Shown in pieces: positions 16,721 through 25,742 of a stretch of 64,000 nt of DNA. Origin of the DNA: Hyphomonas sp. (GTDB lineage Bacteria > Pseudomonadota > Alphaproteobacteria > Caulobacterales > Hyphomonadaceae); contig NZ_CP051230.1 in assembly GCF_017792385.1 (NCBI RefSeq), positions 1,426,001 to 1,490,000 on the forward strand. The letters are read 5' to 3'. The notes under the pieces are model-generated. The model saw only the letters and a list, made by a program, of their open reading frames with translations. It was not told the origin of the DNA and ran no database searches. Position 1 is the first letter of the stretch; every line of letters starts with the position of its first letter. The position numbers and the translations under genes were made by a program.

Positions 16721-17679
16721 GCCCGCTGCGCATCCCGAATTTCCGCCATCAGACCGAACAGTTCAATTACCGGGGTCACGACGCTATCCCCGCGATATTC
16801 CCGGTAGAGCGTGTCGACATTGACCGCGATCCGTTCCGCATCGCCCCAGCTGGAAAAGTCGCCAAGCGCAATATCCAGCGCAGCGTCCCGTACATCCAGA
16901 CCCGCGTCAAACCGCTTGCGGGCTTCTGTGTCGACATATCTCAGATAGTCCGCAACCCGGCGCACACCCGCCTTGTCCGTAATCGGACCGTGCCCGGGCA
17001 CGATCTTGTCCACATCCATGCTGCAAATCCGGTCGCAGGCCCTGATCCAGTTGGCAACCGGTCCGGCCCACATCAGGGGCGTGGCGTCTATGAACAGGAT
17101 GTCCCCCGTGAAGACCGTCCTGTCGGAGGGTACATGGACCAGGACGTCGCCCTCGGTATGGGCGGGGCCAACCTCGATCAGTTGGAGTGCCTTGTCGCCC
17201 ACCTTCAGGTCCAACACACCGCTGAACGTCCGGGTCGGGGCACGTTCTTCCACACCCTCGAAATCGAACGGTGCGAAAATATCCGCAAAATAGCTGCCCG
17301 CAGGCCCCAGCTGACCACCCATTCTCTTGAACTGGGCGAGCATTGCAGGCGGCACTTCGACCATCTCCCGGGCGCTGGCCTCGGACGCAATGATCTCTGC
17401 CTGCGGACAACATCCATTTCCGTGACAGTGATCTCCATTGGCATGGGTGTTCACAATGACGCCGATATGATCTGCACCAACTCCGGATGCATCCTCCATC
17501 GCGCTAAGCATGTCCCGGGTCAGTCTCATGTCGAACAGGGTGTCGACCAGTAGCGACTGGTCACCATCGACGATCAGGCCTGCATTCGACCAGCCCCAGC
17601 CGCCATCCGGTTGCAACCAGGCGTACACGCCATGGCCCAGATCCTTCAATCCACGTGCATAGGTCCAGCGTTCCGCCAT
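16717..17679 (-). CDS. MBL-fold metallo-hydrolase
   Basis: A 320-residue metallo-beta-lactamase-fold hydrolase. The metal motif HANGDHCHGN supplies the H-x-N-x-D-H variant of HxHxDH, with Asn in place of the second His. Later metal ligands are HTEGDVLVH and GHGPITDK. The N-terminal YAWLQPDGGWGWSNAGLIVDGD strand is also typical. No signal peptide is visible. The substrate cannot be inferred; the sequence fits cyclase/MBL proteins of uncertain function. It stands between a convergent adenosyltransferase and the TIGR02302 gene on the same strand. Confidence 0.85.
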   Translation of the reverse strand: MAERWTYARGLKDLGHGVYAWLQPDGGWGWSNAGLIVDGDQSLLVDTLFDMRLTRDMLSAMEDASGVGADHIGVIVNTHANGDHCHGNGCCPQAEIIASEASAREMVEVPPAMLAQFKRMGGQLGPAGSYFADIFAPFDFEGVEERAPTRTFSGVLDLKVGDKALQLIEVGPAHTEGDVLVHVPSDRTVFTGDILFIDATPLMWAGPVANWIRACDRICSMDVDKIVPGHGPITDKAGVRRVADYLRYVDTEARKRFDAGLDVRDAALDIALGDFSSWGDAERIAVNVDTLYREYRGDSVVTPVIELFGLMAEIRDAQRA

Positions 17680-17732
17680 GACTGATATCCTCCCGCCTCC
17701 ATCAAGTCAGGGAACCGGCCGCAGGGCAAGGG

Positions 17733-20483
17733 TCAGAACCGATCGAGCAGGCGGCGGAGATATTCGCGCTCTTCCGGATCGTCGGAGTCATTGTAGCGCT
17801 GGCGGAGCTCCTCGAGAATGTCCTTCGCCCGCTGGCGTTCGCCGGCGTCCGGAATGTTGACTTCCTCGCCATTGTTTCCCGGGCCGCCGGCTTGACGTCC
17901 AAACGGATCGCTTGACTGGGCGTCCTGTCCCGTCCGCTCCCGCTCCAGGACATCCAGACGTTCTGCCAGGTTACGGGCAATCTCCGACATGGCATTGGTC
18001 GCCATTTCCTGATTGCGGGCCGCGCGGGCCTCATTGCCCCGCTCCAGCGCTTCCTGGGCCTGGCGCTGGGCGCGGCGGATATCCTCGAGCGCGTCAGGAT
18101 CAACGCGCCCGGCAAGCGCATCCTCACCCTCACCGCTTTCTCCCAGGCCCTGCTCCCGTGCGAACTCCTCGATCAGGCGTCCGAGCCGGGCCTGCCGCTC
18201 CGCGAGGGATTCCGATTGTCCGGGGCCGGTGCCGTCTCCCTCATTGCCTTCGGCGAACTCGCCTCCACCGCTTCCGGGCCGCTCCCCATTCTCGGTGCCG
18301 CCGCCCTGGGGGGCTTCAGTCTGCCCGCTACCGGCTTCGCCACCACCTGGCTGGCCTGATTGTTGACCCTGCTGCGATCCAGACTGCTGTCCTGGCTGCT
18401 GGCCGCCCTGTTCCTGGCCCGACTGGCCGGGGCGTTCGCCGCGTTGCTGGGCCAGTGTGTCATCGTTCAGCTCGCGCTGCTCCCGAAGGATTTCCGACAG
18501 ACGCCGCATGGCATCTGTCAGTTCCTGCTCTTCCGGTGGCAGGTCTTCGGGTTCACCCTCGGCTTGCTGTCCCGGCAGGCCGGGCATGTCACCTGACCCG
18601 GAAGCGCCCCGCTGGAATTCGAGATTCTGGAGCATGTTGGTGATATCGGACAGCAATTGCCGCGCCTGGTCCGTGGCGCCGGTTTCAGTCAAATCCTGGA
18701 GCGCGTTCAGCATGTCCTCGAAATCCTGGCCACCCAGATTGGGGCCTCCAGCCATGGCTTCCTGATCCATCTGCATCTGCGGTTGCTCGCCGCCATTGGC
18801 AATCGCTTCGGCCATCTTTGCCGCGAGATACTCGTTTGCGGCATCCCGGAAGGCTTCCATCCGCTGGCGGATTTCATCTTCGGAGGCTCCGTCGCGCAGT
18901 GCTTGCTCCAGGGCGCGCCGAGCTGCCTCGAGCCGTCTCAGCGCGTCAGCGGCGCTGCCATATTCCGACCGCAGGGCGAGTGCCCAGAGCAGGGGATCAA
19001 CCTGTTCGGCTTCCTGCTTGGTCGAGGCGGCGGTGAGAATACCCTGCGCGGTTCGGAATGTCAGATACACGCCCTGATCCGGAATGTAGCGTTCCCCCTT
19101 ATAGGTCATCGCGTCCAGCATCAGCGCGGCTTTCTGGATGTCCGGAGGGGCCGCCGACAGCCTGTTGGCGGCGTGGGTGTTCAGCGCGTCCTGCCTCAGG
19201 GCGTCTTCATTTAGTGGCAGGTCTGCATAGGCGCGAGGTTCACGCAGGACCGTCACGCGTACTTCCTGTGCCACTCGGGCGATCGGATCCAGGAACAGCT
19301 TTTCCGGCAATTTGAAATCGACCGGTTCGCTCGTGCCGGTCTGGCCTGCGCCATCGGTCGCCACGAGGCGCAGGATGACCGGCAGGCCCGCCCAGCGGTG
19401 GCGGGTCAGGTCCAGCTGCGTCACCTCCTCGGCTTCAGTTGGCGCCACGCCCGGCAGGGGTATGGGCACAAGATCCACTTCGTCGGGTGCCGCCGGATTG
19501 GGGGTTCGCAGCGTGATCTGAAGCTCCAGTGCAGACACGCCATAGTCATCCGATACCGCCCACGCGATGTCGGTCCGATCCTGACGCCCCATTTCCGGTG
19601 CCTTGGCAAAGCGGGCTTCCGGCGCATCATCCGGAGACGTCAGAACCGTCCAGGCCGCCCGTTCTCCCCACCAATTCACGGTCAGACGGGTATCCTCCAG
19701 AATACGCGCCCGGGCCTCGAAGGCGCCATCCGGAGTCGGCTCGAAGCGCTGTCGGCTCGTGCGCTCACCCTTGAGAACCAGTTTCGGGGCACTGTGGGCC
19801 TTGGTGCGCAATGTCACCTGCGACCCTTCCGGAACGCGCACACTAGCCAGGTCACTGGCCAGGAAAATCGGCGCGCGACCGGTATGTTCCGGCGGTGTGA
19901 TCCAGGCCTCGACGATCATGTTGTCAGCCCCGACCAGCGCCCCATAGTCCGGGAACAGGGCGCGTTGCAGCCGTCCACCGGCATCTGGTCCGGCCAGCAC
20001 GCCCATAATGATGAGGGCGACCGGCAACACCGCCCGCATCCAGTAGGGATCAAGCTTCTGCCAGTCGCGATACAGCGACGGGGGTTTCAGCCGTCGGGCT
20101 TCCTGAAGCAAACGGGCCCGATGTGTCTGCCAGAGGCGCTGGGATTCGCGTTGCGGACTGGCAGGCCGGTCAGACAGCGAACTGACAGGCCGCAGGTCCG
20201 ACTGGCGGTCCAGGACCTGTGCCGCGTCGGCGCGGCTGATCGGTGTGTATCGGCGTGCGCCCTGCAGGATGAACAGCAGAGATCCGCCGAGGAACAGGAG
20301 CGTTGCAATGGCCGCGAAGGCTGCACCCATTCGGTCGATCAGGCCGGCCAGGGCAATGCCCAGAAAGATCGCCAGGAAGGTCAGGAACGGCCAGAATGCC
20401 TTGAAAAAGGCATAGACGGTCAGCTTCCGCCGGGTGGCGGAAACCTTGGCATTGAGCGCCTTCATGCCGTCTGTGTCAGCCAA
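17733..20483 (-). CDS. TIGR02302 (DUF4175-type) large membrane protein
   Basis: A 916-residue alphaproteobacterial protein of unknown function. Two hydrophobic segments (about 27-50 and 55-75) and a third (about 145-165) precede a long soluble region. That region has a beta-rich part (250-400) and a helical part from about 490. A low-complexity Gln/Gly/Glu segment (about 640-790) is rich in GQQ-type repeats. The C-terminal helix contains EERDREY-like clusters and ends YLRRLLDRF. The start is TTG 20483: GGAGAAGG lies seven bases upstream of it, whereas the internal ATG 20465 has no such site. It overlaps the end of lysA by 22 bases and is likely cotranscribed. Confidence 0.85.
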   Translation of the reverse strand: MADTDGMKALNAKVSATRRKLTVYAFFKAFWPFLTFLAIFLGIALAGLIDRMGAAFAAIATLLFLGGSLLFILQGARRYTPISRADAAQVLDRQSDLRPVSSLSDRPASPQRESQRLWQTHRARLLQEARRLKPPSLYRDWQKLDPYWMRAVLPVALIIMGVLAGPDAGGRLQRALFPDYGALVGADNMIVEAWITPPEHTGRAPIFLASDLASVRVPEGSQVTLRTKAHSAPKLVLKGERTSRQRFEPTPDGAFEARARILEDTRLTVNWWGERAAWTVLTSPDDAPEARFAKAPEMGRQDRTDIAWAVSDDYGVSALELQITLRTPNPAAPDEVDLVPIPLPGVAPTEAEEVTQLDLTRHRWAGLPVILRLVATDGAGQTGTSEPVDFKLPEKLFLDPIARVAQEVRVTVLREPRAYADLPLNEDALRQDALNTHAANRLSAAPPDIQKAALMLDAMTYKGERYIPDQGVYLTFRTAQGILTAASTKQEAEQVDPLLWALALRSEYGSAADALRRLEAARRALEQALRDGASEDEIRQRMEAFRDAANEYLAAKMAEAIANGGEQPQMQMDQEAMAGGPNLGGQDFEDMLNALQDLTETGATDQARQLLSDITNMLQNLEFQRGASGSGDMPGLPGQQAEGEPEDLPPEEQELTDAMRRLSEILREQRELNDDTLAQQRGERPGQSGQEQGGQQPGQQSGSQQGQQSGQPGGGEAGSGQTEAPQGGGTENGERPGSGGGEFAEGNEGDGTGPGQSESLAERQARLGRLIEEFAREQGLGESGEGEDALAGRVDPDALEDIRRAQRQAQEALERGNEARAARNQEMATNAMSEIARNLAERLDVLERERTGQDAQSSDPFGRQAGGPGNNGEEVNIPDAGERQRAKDILEELRQRYNDSDDPEEREYLRRLLDRF

Positions 20484-21736
20484 TCGGGTACCTTCTCCAG
20501 TGCGATCATCTCTTCAAAGTCCGGTCGGCGCCGGATGATGTCAAATGACGTCCCGTTCACCAGCACTTCCGGGACAAGCGGTCTGGTATTGTAGGTTGAA
20601 GACAGGACGGCGCCATAGGCACCTGCAGACATGAAGGCGATCCGCTGGCCCGGCCGCAGGGCCGTCATTTCACGGGCCTTGGCGAATTTGTCGGTCGACT
20701 CGCAGATCGGGCCGACCACATCATAGGTTTTCCGTTCCGCGCCAGCACCTGCCTGGGTCAGGGGCAGGATGTCATGATGGGCATCATACAGCGCCGGGCG
20801 TATCAAATCGTTCATTCCGGCATCGATGATCAGGAATTCGGTATCCGGCGCCTGCTTCTCATACAGCACCGTGGACAGCAGAACTCCGGCATTGCCCGTG
20901 ATCACCCGGCCCGGTTCGAGGATCACCTGAACACCCAGATTCTGCGTCACGTCAGCAATCATTGCGGCATAATCCGAGGGCGGGGCGGGGGCGTCACCGT
21001 CCCGATAGGGAATGCCGAGCCCGCCGCCGAGATCGATTCTCCGGATGTCATGCCCTGCCTGCCGCAGACGGCGGGCAAGGCCGACCACTTTTTCGAATGC
21101 CGCCCGCATCGGGACCAGATCGCCGATCTGGCTGCCGATATGCACGTCAACGCCGACCACCTTGATACCGGGCAGCGTCGCGGCTTCGGCATACAGATCT
21201 TCTGCATCGCTCCACGGGACGCCGAACTTGTCGCCCTTCTTGCCGGTGGAGATGTTCGGATGTCCGCCTGCGGCGACGTCCGGATTCACGCGGATGGCAA
21301 CCGGGGCGTCCACGCCGGTCAGGCTGGCAACTTCCGACAGGCGGCGCAATTCTGCGGCGCTCTCCACATTGAACTGGTGAATGCCGGCATTCAGGGCGAG
21401 ACGCATCTCGCTGGCCGTCTTGCCGACGCCTGAGAACACGATCCGCTCTGCGGGGATGCCGGCGTGCAGGGCGCGCTGCAATTCACCGCCGCTGACGACA
21501 TCCGCGCCGCAGCCTTCCCGGGCAAGGGTCGACAGGACGCCGATATTCCCGTTCGACTTCACCGAATAGGCGATCAGGCAGTCCTGTCCCTCAAACGCGG
21601 CGGAGATGACCCGGGCATGGCGGACCAAAGTGGCGGTCGAATACACATAACAGGGCGTGCCGACCTCGTCCGCGATCCGGTTGAGGTCCACGCCTTCGCA
21701 ATGAAGCGTGCCGTCCTGATAGGTGAAGTGATGCAT
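20462..21736 (-). CDS. lysA: Diaminopimelate decarboxylase LysA
   Basis: A 424-residue PLP enzyme that makes lysine from meso-diaminopimelate. The PLP lysine lies in IAYSVKSNGN (K60). The phosphate-binding Gly-rich loop is DLGGGLGIPY, and EPGRVI binds substrate. The second-half signature GPICESTDKFAK carries the active-site Cys from the dimer partner. Length is normal. It is the last step of a conserved block argH-lptM-lysA on the minus strand, with a small lipoprotein gene inserted. Confidence 0.96.
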   Translation of the reverse strand: MHHFTYQDGTLHCEGVDLNRIADEVGTPCYVYSTATLVRHARVISAAFEGQDCLIAYSVKSNGNIGVLSTLAREGCGADVVSGGELQRALHAGIPAERIVFSGVGKTASEMRLALNAGIHQFNVESAAELRRLSEVASLTGVDAPVAIRVNPDVAAGGHPNISTGKKGDKFGVPWSDAEDLYAEAATLPGIKVVGVDVHIGSQIGDLVPMRAAFEKVVGLARRLRQAGHDIRRIDLGGGLGIPYRDGDAPAPPSDYAAMIADVTQNLGVQVILEPGRVITGNAGVLLSTVLYEKQAPDTEFLIIDAGMNDLIRPALYDAHHDILPLTQAGAGAERKTYDVVGPICESTDKFAKAREMTALRPGQRIAFMSAGAYGAVLSSTYNTRPLVPEVLVNGTSFDIIRRRPDFEEMIALEKVPDWLTQTA

Positions 21737-21739
21737 GGA

Positions 21740-22006
21740 TTATTCGATCTCGCCGAGGGCGCCGTTTTCAACGGGCGTGGTGGGCTTGGCATCCGGCACG
21801 ATCCCGCCCCACTGGTTCACGACCGGACCTTCCGGTTCGGCAGTGTCGAGCTGAGTGGCAACGGCCACGGGTTCGACCGGTTGTGCGGGCGATACCGCTT
21901 CGACGACAAGTGTCTGCGGCGCCGGGCTCTGGCAGGCGGCAAACAGGCACAAAGCGGCGAATCCGGCGGCAAGACGCGCGGCCGGCAGGAGATGTGAACG
22001 TTTCAT
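21740..22006 (-). CDS. Small lipoprotein between lptM and lysA
   Basis: An 88-residue lipoprotein I do not recognise. The signal sequence ends in the lipobox F-A-A-C with Cys25. The mature part is short, Pro/Val/Glu-rich and probably unstructured (VNQWGGIVPDAKP is the most distinctive stretch). An upstream in-frame start would add a basic extension before the signal. ATG 22006 is preferred because it gives a proper n-region MKRS. It ends three bases before lysA starts, so the two are likely cotranscribed. Confidence 0.7.
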   Translation of the reverse strand: MKRSHLLPAARLAAGFAALCLFAACQSPAPQTLVVEAVSPAQPVEPVAVATQLDTAEPEGPVVNQWGGIVPDAKPTTPVENGALGEIE

Positions 22007-22016
22007 GCGGGTCTCC

Positions 22017-22247
22017 CTACACGCCGCCGAGCAATTCGTCATCCGCATCCTGTTCCGCTTCATCCTCTTCACGGTCAGGCAGGTCCGGCAGATTGGTCTG
22101 GTTCTGCTGCGGCAGTTCGGCCGGATCCAGCTCTCCGCTGGGATCGCCCCAAAGCGGATCCGGGCGTTTCAGGTCTCCGGTCAGGCCGCAGGCGGCCAGA
22201 TTTCCGGCCGCGAGCAGGGCGGCGGCAAGAAGAAGGGGGCGTTTCAT
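22017..22247 (-). CDS. lptM: LptM-like lipoprotein (LPS translocon maturation factor)
   Basis: A 76-residue lipoprotein with lipobox L-A-A-C (Cys20), followed by GLTGDLKRPDPLW, the compact CG-x-x-G-x-L motif of LptM (formerly YifL). In Escherichia coli LptM helps LptD oxidation and assembly. The gene sits between argH and lysA, where this lipoprotein is commonly found in proteobacteria. The tail is long and acidic (EEDEAEQDADDE). The start is ATG 22247; a TTG one codon upstream is possible. Confidence 0.78.
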   Translation of the reverse strand: MKRPLLLAAALLAAGNLAACGLTGDLKRPDPLWGDPSGELDPAELPQQNQTNLPDLPDREEDEAEQDADDELLGGV

Positions 22248-22253
22248 CAATGA

Positions 22254-23657
22254 CTACTCCAGTCGAAGTCTCTGTTTCCACTGTGCCACTTGTTCGGCGA
22301 CGCGAACAGGGCTTGTAGCGCCATAAGATGTCCGAGATGAGGCAGACGCCTCAACCGTCAGCACATCGAAGACAGCGCTGGTGATATCAGCATGAACCGC
22401 CTGCATGTCGTCCAGTGTCAGATCGGGGAGGTCACAGGCTTTGGCTTCGGCCCTGGCGACCAGTTCCCCCGTGACATGATGGGCATCCCGGAAGGGCAGG
22501 CCGAGCTCGCGCACCAGCCAGTCTGCCAGGTCGGTCGCGGTGGAAAAGCCTTTCGCGGCAGCTGCGCGCATGTTGTCCGGCTTGAAGCGGACGGTCTCGA
22601 TCATGCCTGTCATGGCGCGGACGCAGAGATTGTAGGTGTCGAAGGCCTCGAAGGTCAGGCGCTTGTCGTCCTGCAGGTCCTTGGCATAGGCCAGCGGCAA
22701 GGCCTTCACCGCACCTTGCAGGGATGTGTACAGGCCGGTGATGAGGCTGGCCTTTGCCCGGATCAGTTCGGCGGCGTCCGGGTTGCGCTTCTGCGGCATG
22801 ATGGATGACCCCGTCGACCAGGCATCGGTCAGCTGGGCGAAGCCGAACTGAGCGCTCGTCCACAGCACGATTTCCTCCGCCAGGCGGGACAAATGAGTCG
22901 AGGCAATGGACAGGGCCGCGAGGGCCTCGAGGGCAAAATCACGGGCCGAGACGGCATCGAGCGAATTGGCCATTGGCCGCGCAAAGCCAAGCGCTTCAGC
23001 GGTCATGTCGCGGTCGATCGGAAAGCCGGTGCCGGCAAGCGCAGCCGCGCCCAGCGGGCATTCGTTCAGCCGCTCGGCACAGCCGAACAGGCGGGACCGG
23101 TCTCTTTCCAGCATTTCGACATAGGCCAGCAAATGATGACCGAGGGTCACAGGCTGTGCGGTTTGCAGATGGGTAAAGCCCGGCATGATCGTGTCAGTAT
23201 GCTCGCCCGCGCGGCGCACGAGAGCAGATTGCAGACCCGCAACAAGCTGCATCGCCTCGTCGAGCGCACCCCGGGTCCAGAGGCGGAAATCCGTGACGAC
23301 CTGGTCGTTGCGCGACCGTGCGGTGTGCAGCCGGCCTGCAGGGGCGCCGACCACTTCCTTCAGCCGGGCCTCGACATTCATATGGATGTCTTCGAGGTCG
23401 CGTCGGAAGGGGAAGGAGCCGTTCGCGATCTCTTCGGCGACGGTGTCGAGGCCTGCCTGGATGGCGTCATTGTCCTCTGCCGATATGATGCCCATTTCCG
23501 CCAGCATGTCCGCATGGGCGCGGCTGCCGGCAATGTCCTCAGTTGCCATGCGGCGATCGATGTCGAGCGAGGCATTGATTTCTTCCATGATGTCGGACGG
23601 GGTCGCGGCAAAGCGTCCGCCCCACATTGTCTGGCCTTTGCCTGTCGTCACTGCCAT
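22254..23657 (-). CDS. argH: Argininosuccinate lyase ArgH
   Basis: A 467-residue lyase that releases fumarate and arginine from argininosuccinate. The first motif is MWGGRFAATPSDIMEEINAS. The family signature is GSSIMPQKRNPD, the flexible loop carrying the catalytic Ser. HTARSRNDQV and GFTHLQTAQPVTLGHH supply further active-site residues. The frame stays open 150 codons upstream, but that stretch is antisense to the thioredoxin gene and not family-like. I therefore start at ATG 23657. Only 33 bases separate it from the divergent thioredoxin gene. Confidence 0.96.
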   Translation of the reverse strand: MAVTTGKGQTMWGGRFAATPSDIMEEINASLDIDRRMATEDIAGSRAHADMLAEMGIISAEDNDAIQAGLDTVAEEIANGSFPFRRDLEDIHMNVEARLKEVVGAPAGRLHTARSRNDQVVTDFRLWTRGALDEAMQLVAGLQSALVRRAGEHTDTIMPGFTHLQTAQPVTLGHHLLAYVEMLERDRSRLFGCAERLNECPLGAAALAGTGFPIDRDMTAEALGFARPMANSLDAVSARDFALEALAALSIASTHLSRLAEEIVLWTSAQFGFAQLTDAWSTGSSIMPQKRNPDAAELIRAKASLITGLYTSLQGAVKALPLAYAKDLQDDKRLTFEAFDTYNLCVRAMTGMIETVRFKPDNMRAAAAKGFSTATDLADWLVRELGLPFRDAHHVTGELVARAEAKACDLPDLTLDDMQAVHADITSAVFDVLTVEASASSRTSYGATSPVRVAEQVAQWKQRLRLE

Positions 23658-23690
23658 ATCCCTTCGAGTTCGTGTTGGAGACCGAGACCC

Positions 23691-24275
23691 ATGACCCGTC
23701 TGGCCTATTTCGCCCTCTTCTTGGTCGGCCTGATCGCAATTGTCTATGCGCTGATCAGCGCAATCGGCGGAAATCCGCCGGAAAACCGGCTGCAACGGTA
23801 CGCTGAGGGCGAGATCGCCAAGCTCGACTTCTCCCGATCCGGCACTTCGGCCGCAACCGCAGCCTTCTATCGGGCGGATGGCACGCCTGTCATCCTGCAG
23901 GATTATGCCGGCAAGGTGGTGCTGGTGAATTTCTGGGCCACCTGGTGCGCGCCGTGCGAGCGCGAAATGCCATCCCTGGGTGCCTTGCAGACCGCACGCG
24001 GTGGCGACCGGTTCGAAGTGATCGCCATCAGTGTCGATTCCGAAGCGGACAAGGCCTATGCCGCCCAGAGGCTTGGAGAGTTGGGTGCCAGCAATATCAC
24101 GTTTCATAGCGCCACGCCGGAACAGTACGAAATCGTCTATGACAGCGGCGTGCAGGGCTTCCCGACGACGATCCTCTATGATGCGGGCGGAAAGGAGATC
24201 GCCCGCCTCGCCGGAGACGCTGACTGGAGCTCTCTGGAGGCGGTCAATTTTGTGGATGCGCTGCTAGAGAACTGA
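23691..24275 (+). CDS. tlpA: TlpA/ResA-type thiol-disulfide oxidoreductase
   Basis: A 194-residue membrane-anchored thioredoxin-fold protein. One N-terminal helix (about residues 4-24) is followed by a periplasmic domain with the active site WATWCAPCERE and the cis-Pro loop GFPTTILYD. TlpA-type proteins reduce periplasmic thiols, for example during cytochrome c or cytochrome oxidase maturation. The frame is open far upstream, but that part is antisense to argH. ATG 23691 begins a clean signal-anchor. It converges on a lipoprotein gene with a 12-base overlap. A pairing with argH is typical for Caulobacterales-like genomes. Confidence 0.9.
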   Translation: MTRLAYFALFLVGLIAIVYALISAIGGNPPENRLQRYAEGEIAKLDFSRSGTSAATAAFYRADGTPVILQDYAGKVVLVNFWATWCAPCEREMPSLGALQTARGGDRFEVIAISVDSEADKAYAAQRLGELGASNITFHSATPEQYEIVYDSGVQGFPTTILYDAGGKEIARLAGDADWSSLEAVNFVDALLEN

Positions 24276-25019
24276 CGCCGCCAGACGGGCGCGGGCGATC
24301 TGCGTGCCCATGGCCGCAACCGGTGCAACGGCATCAGCCGTCACGGGGCCATTGTCGGGCCACATGCGCACGAGGATTTCCAGTTCCAGCACCAGATCCC
24401 CGGCGTCTTCCATGCCGCGGGCCACCTGCCGTGCATTGACAGCATGGCCGTAAGCGACCTGATAGGCCAGCGGCCGCTGGATGGCGGCATCCATGACGCC
24501 GGCGCCGTATTCTTCCCCGCACACTTCAAGCAGGAACAGGACCAGATCGAGCGAGTCCATGCCGGACCCTTCCAGACCGGAGAAGATGGCGGCCTGAGCT
24601 GCGTCAATTGCCTCCATGGCGTCTTCCGGCGGCACGCCGCCCTGAACGGCCTGACGTACCGCGTCGAGGGGTGCGGGATCAAAGCCGAACCGGTCAAATC
24701 CCTCCCGCTCAGTAGCGGTTTCGGGGCCGAGCAGCCGCTCGAGGTGCGGTGCTGCAGCATCCGGCTCGCCCGCCTGGTACAGTGCCAGTCCGGCCGAAGC
24801 CGATCCCGCCAGCACAGCAAGGCGTTTCTCCGCAGGCAAAACACGGATCCCGGCCGAGGTGCGGATTTCGTCACGGGCGAGCGGGCGATCGGTCACAACC
24901 GGACCGTTGGTGCCGGGAATGGCGGCCTGCGGCCCCGGCCCGGTAGCCGGCGCCGGCTGGTCACATGCGGCAAGGCCGAGCAGAAAGACCGGGATCAAGG
25001 CCTGCCGGAAGTAGGACAT
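24264..25019 (-). CDS. Hypothetical lipoprotein
   Basis: A 251-residue lipoprotein of unknown family. The signal ends L-A-A-C, with lipidation at Cys19. The mature protein begins with a Pro/Gly linker of about 25 residues. It continues as an Ala-rich helical domain that looks repeat-like (LAVLAGSASAGLALYQAGEP, then AMEAIDAAQAAIF), possibly TPR-like, but I cannot assign a motif. Start ATG 25019 has GGAGG eight bases upstream, which makes it better than the more distal frame start. The last 12 bases overlap the tlpA end. Confidence 0.75.
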   Translation of the reverse strand: MSYFRQALIPVFLLGLAACDQPAPATGPGPQAAIPGTNGPVVTDRPLARDEIRTSAGIRVLPAEKRLAVLAGSASAGLALYQAGEPDAAAPHLERLLGPETATEREGFDRFGFDPAPLDAVRQAVQGGVPPEDAMEAIDAAQAAIFSGLEGSGMDSLDLVLFLLEVCGEEYGAGVMDAAIQRPLAYQVAYGHAVNARQVARGMEDAGDLVLELEILVRMWPDNGPVTADAVAPVAAMGTQIARARLAASVL

Positions 25020-25091
25020 GCGAAGTGCCTCCGTAACTGCAATCAAGAGGAAGCCTAGGGGCTCAGGCGCAGGCGGGCAATGCGACCCGGT

Positions 25092-25580
25092 TCAGGGGCT
25101 GACCTGTCCGGCGCCCTGGTTCACGCGGCGCGGACCACACCAATCGGGTTTCGGGGCTCCGCCATCATAGTCCCAGACCTGATGAGTGCCCTCTGCGACC
25201 AGCCGGGTTGCCAGGTCTTCCCCGTCAATGCTGAGGTCGACCACGAGACGCTTGTAGCGATCGAGGCCATAGTCCCGCGTCACCGTGATGTCCTTGTCCC
25301 GGGTCAGTTCGACGACTTTTTCCTTGGCCAGATAGCCCTGTTCCCGCTCAGCTTCGCAGTCCGCGCCGCCAAGCTGTTTCAGGCTGCGGGTCTCGGGCGC
25401 ATCCACACCATGCAGCCGGAATTTGGTGCCGTCCGGCAGGCGGCCGGAATCGCCGTCCGACCAGTAGACCAGGCCATCCTGTTCGATGGTCGCTTGCGCG
25501 GCCAGGGCCGCAGCGCCGCCCAGTCCGGCCAGAATTGCAACCGAATACAGAATTGATCTCAGATTGACCCCGCGCAGCAT
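25092..25580 (-). CDS. Exported SNase-like (thermonuclease family) nuclease
   Basis: A 162-residue protein with an N-terminal signal/anchor helix (about residues 8-28). A single SNase-like domain follows. The catalytic set is complete: FRLHGVDAPE supplies R55, D60 and E63, and DRYKRLV supplies R111. This contrasts with the lipoprotein homologue at 10402, where the Glu is Ser. It is likely a periplasmic or secreted calcium-dependent nuclease. Cys75 and Cys148 could form a disulfide. It is a monocistronic minus-strand gene between a lipoprotein gene and rpmE. Confidence 0.87.
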   Translation of the reverse strand: MLRGVNLRSILYSVAILAGLGGAAALAAQATIEQDGLVYWSDGDSGRLPDGTKFRLHGVDAPETRSLKQLGGADCEAEREQGYLAKEKVVELTRDKDITVTRDYGLDRYKRLVVDLSIDGEDLATRLVAEGTHQVWDYDGGAPKPDWCGPRRVNQGAGQVSP

Positions 25581-25680
25581 GGTTTGTGCCTCCGTTCATG
25601 TGGAGCGCACGCTGGCGAGGACGGGTTAAGTGAAGGTTAAGGGCCGGGGTGCGGCGCAGGGTTCGCCGGGACGACAAATG

Positions 25681-25712
25681 GAAAAACCCCGGCCAAAAGG
25701 CCGGGGCTTTCC
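25681..25712 (-). terminator. Rho-independent terminator of rpmE
   Basis: CCCCGGCC (25687-25694) and GGCCGGGG (25699-25706) form a perfect 8-bp GC stem around AAAA. On the minus strand the hairpin is followed by TTTTT. It lies about 35 bases after the rpmE stop codon, in the right orientation. Confidence 0.9.
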
Positions 25713-25742
25713 ACTGTACACATCATGCAAAGCGAAGAACGC

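Noticed and set aside
22893..23690. Upstream extension of the tlpA frame
   Set aside because: It is antisense to argH; the thioredoxin-like protein has a clean signal-anchor at 23691.
23658..24107. Upstream extension of the argH frame
   Set aside because: Antisense to tlpA and not similar to ArgH; the family begins at 23657.
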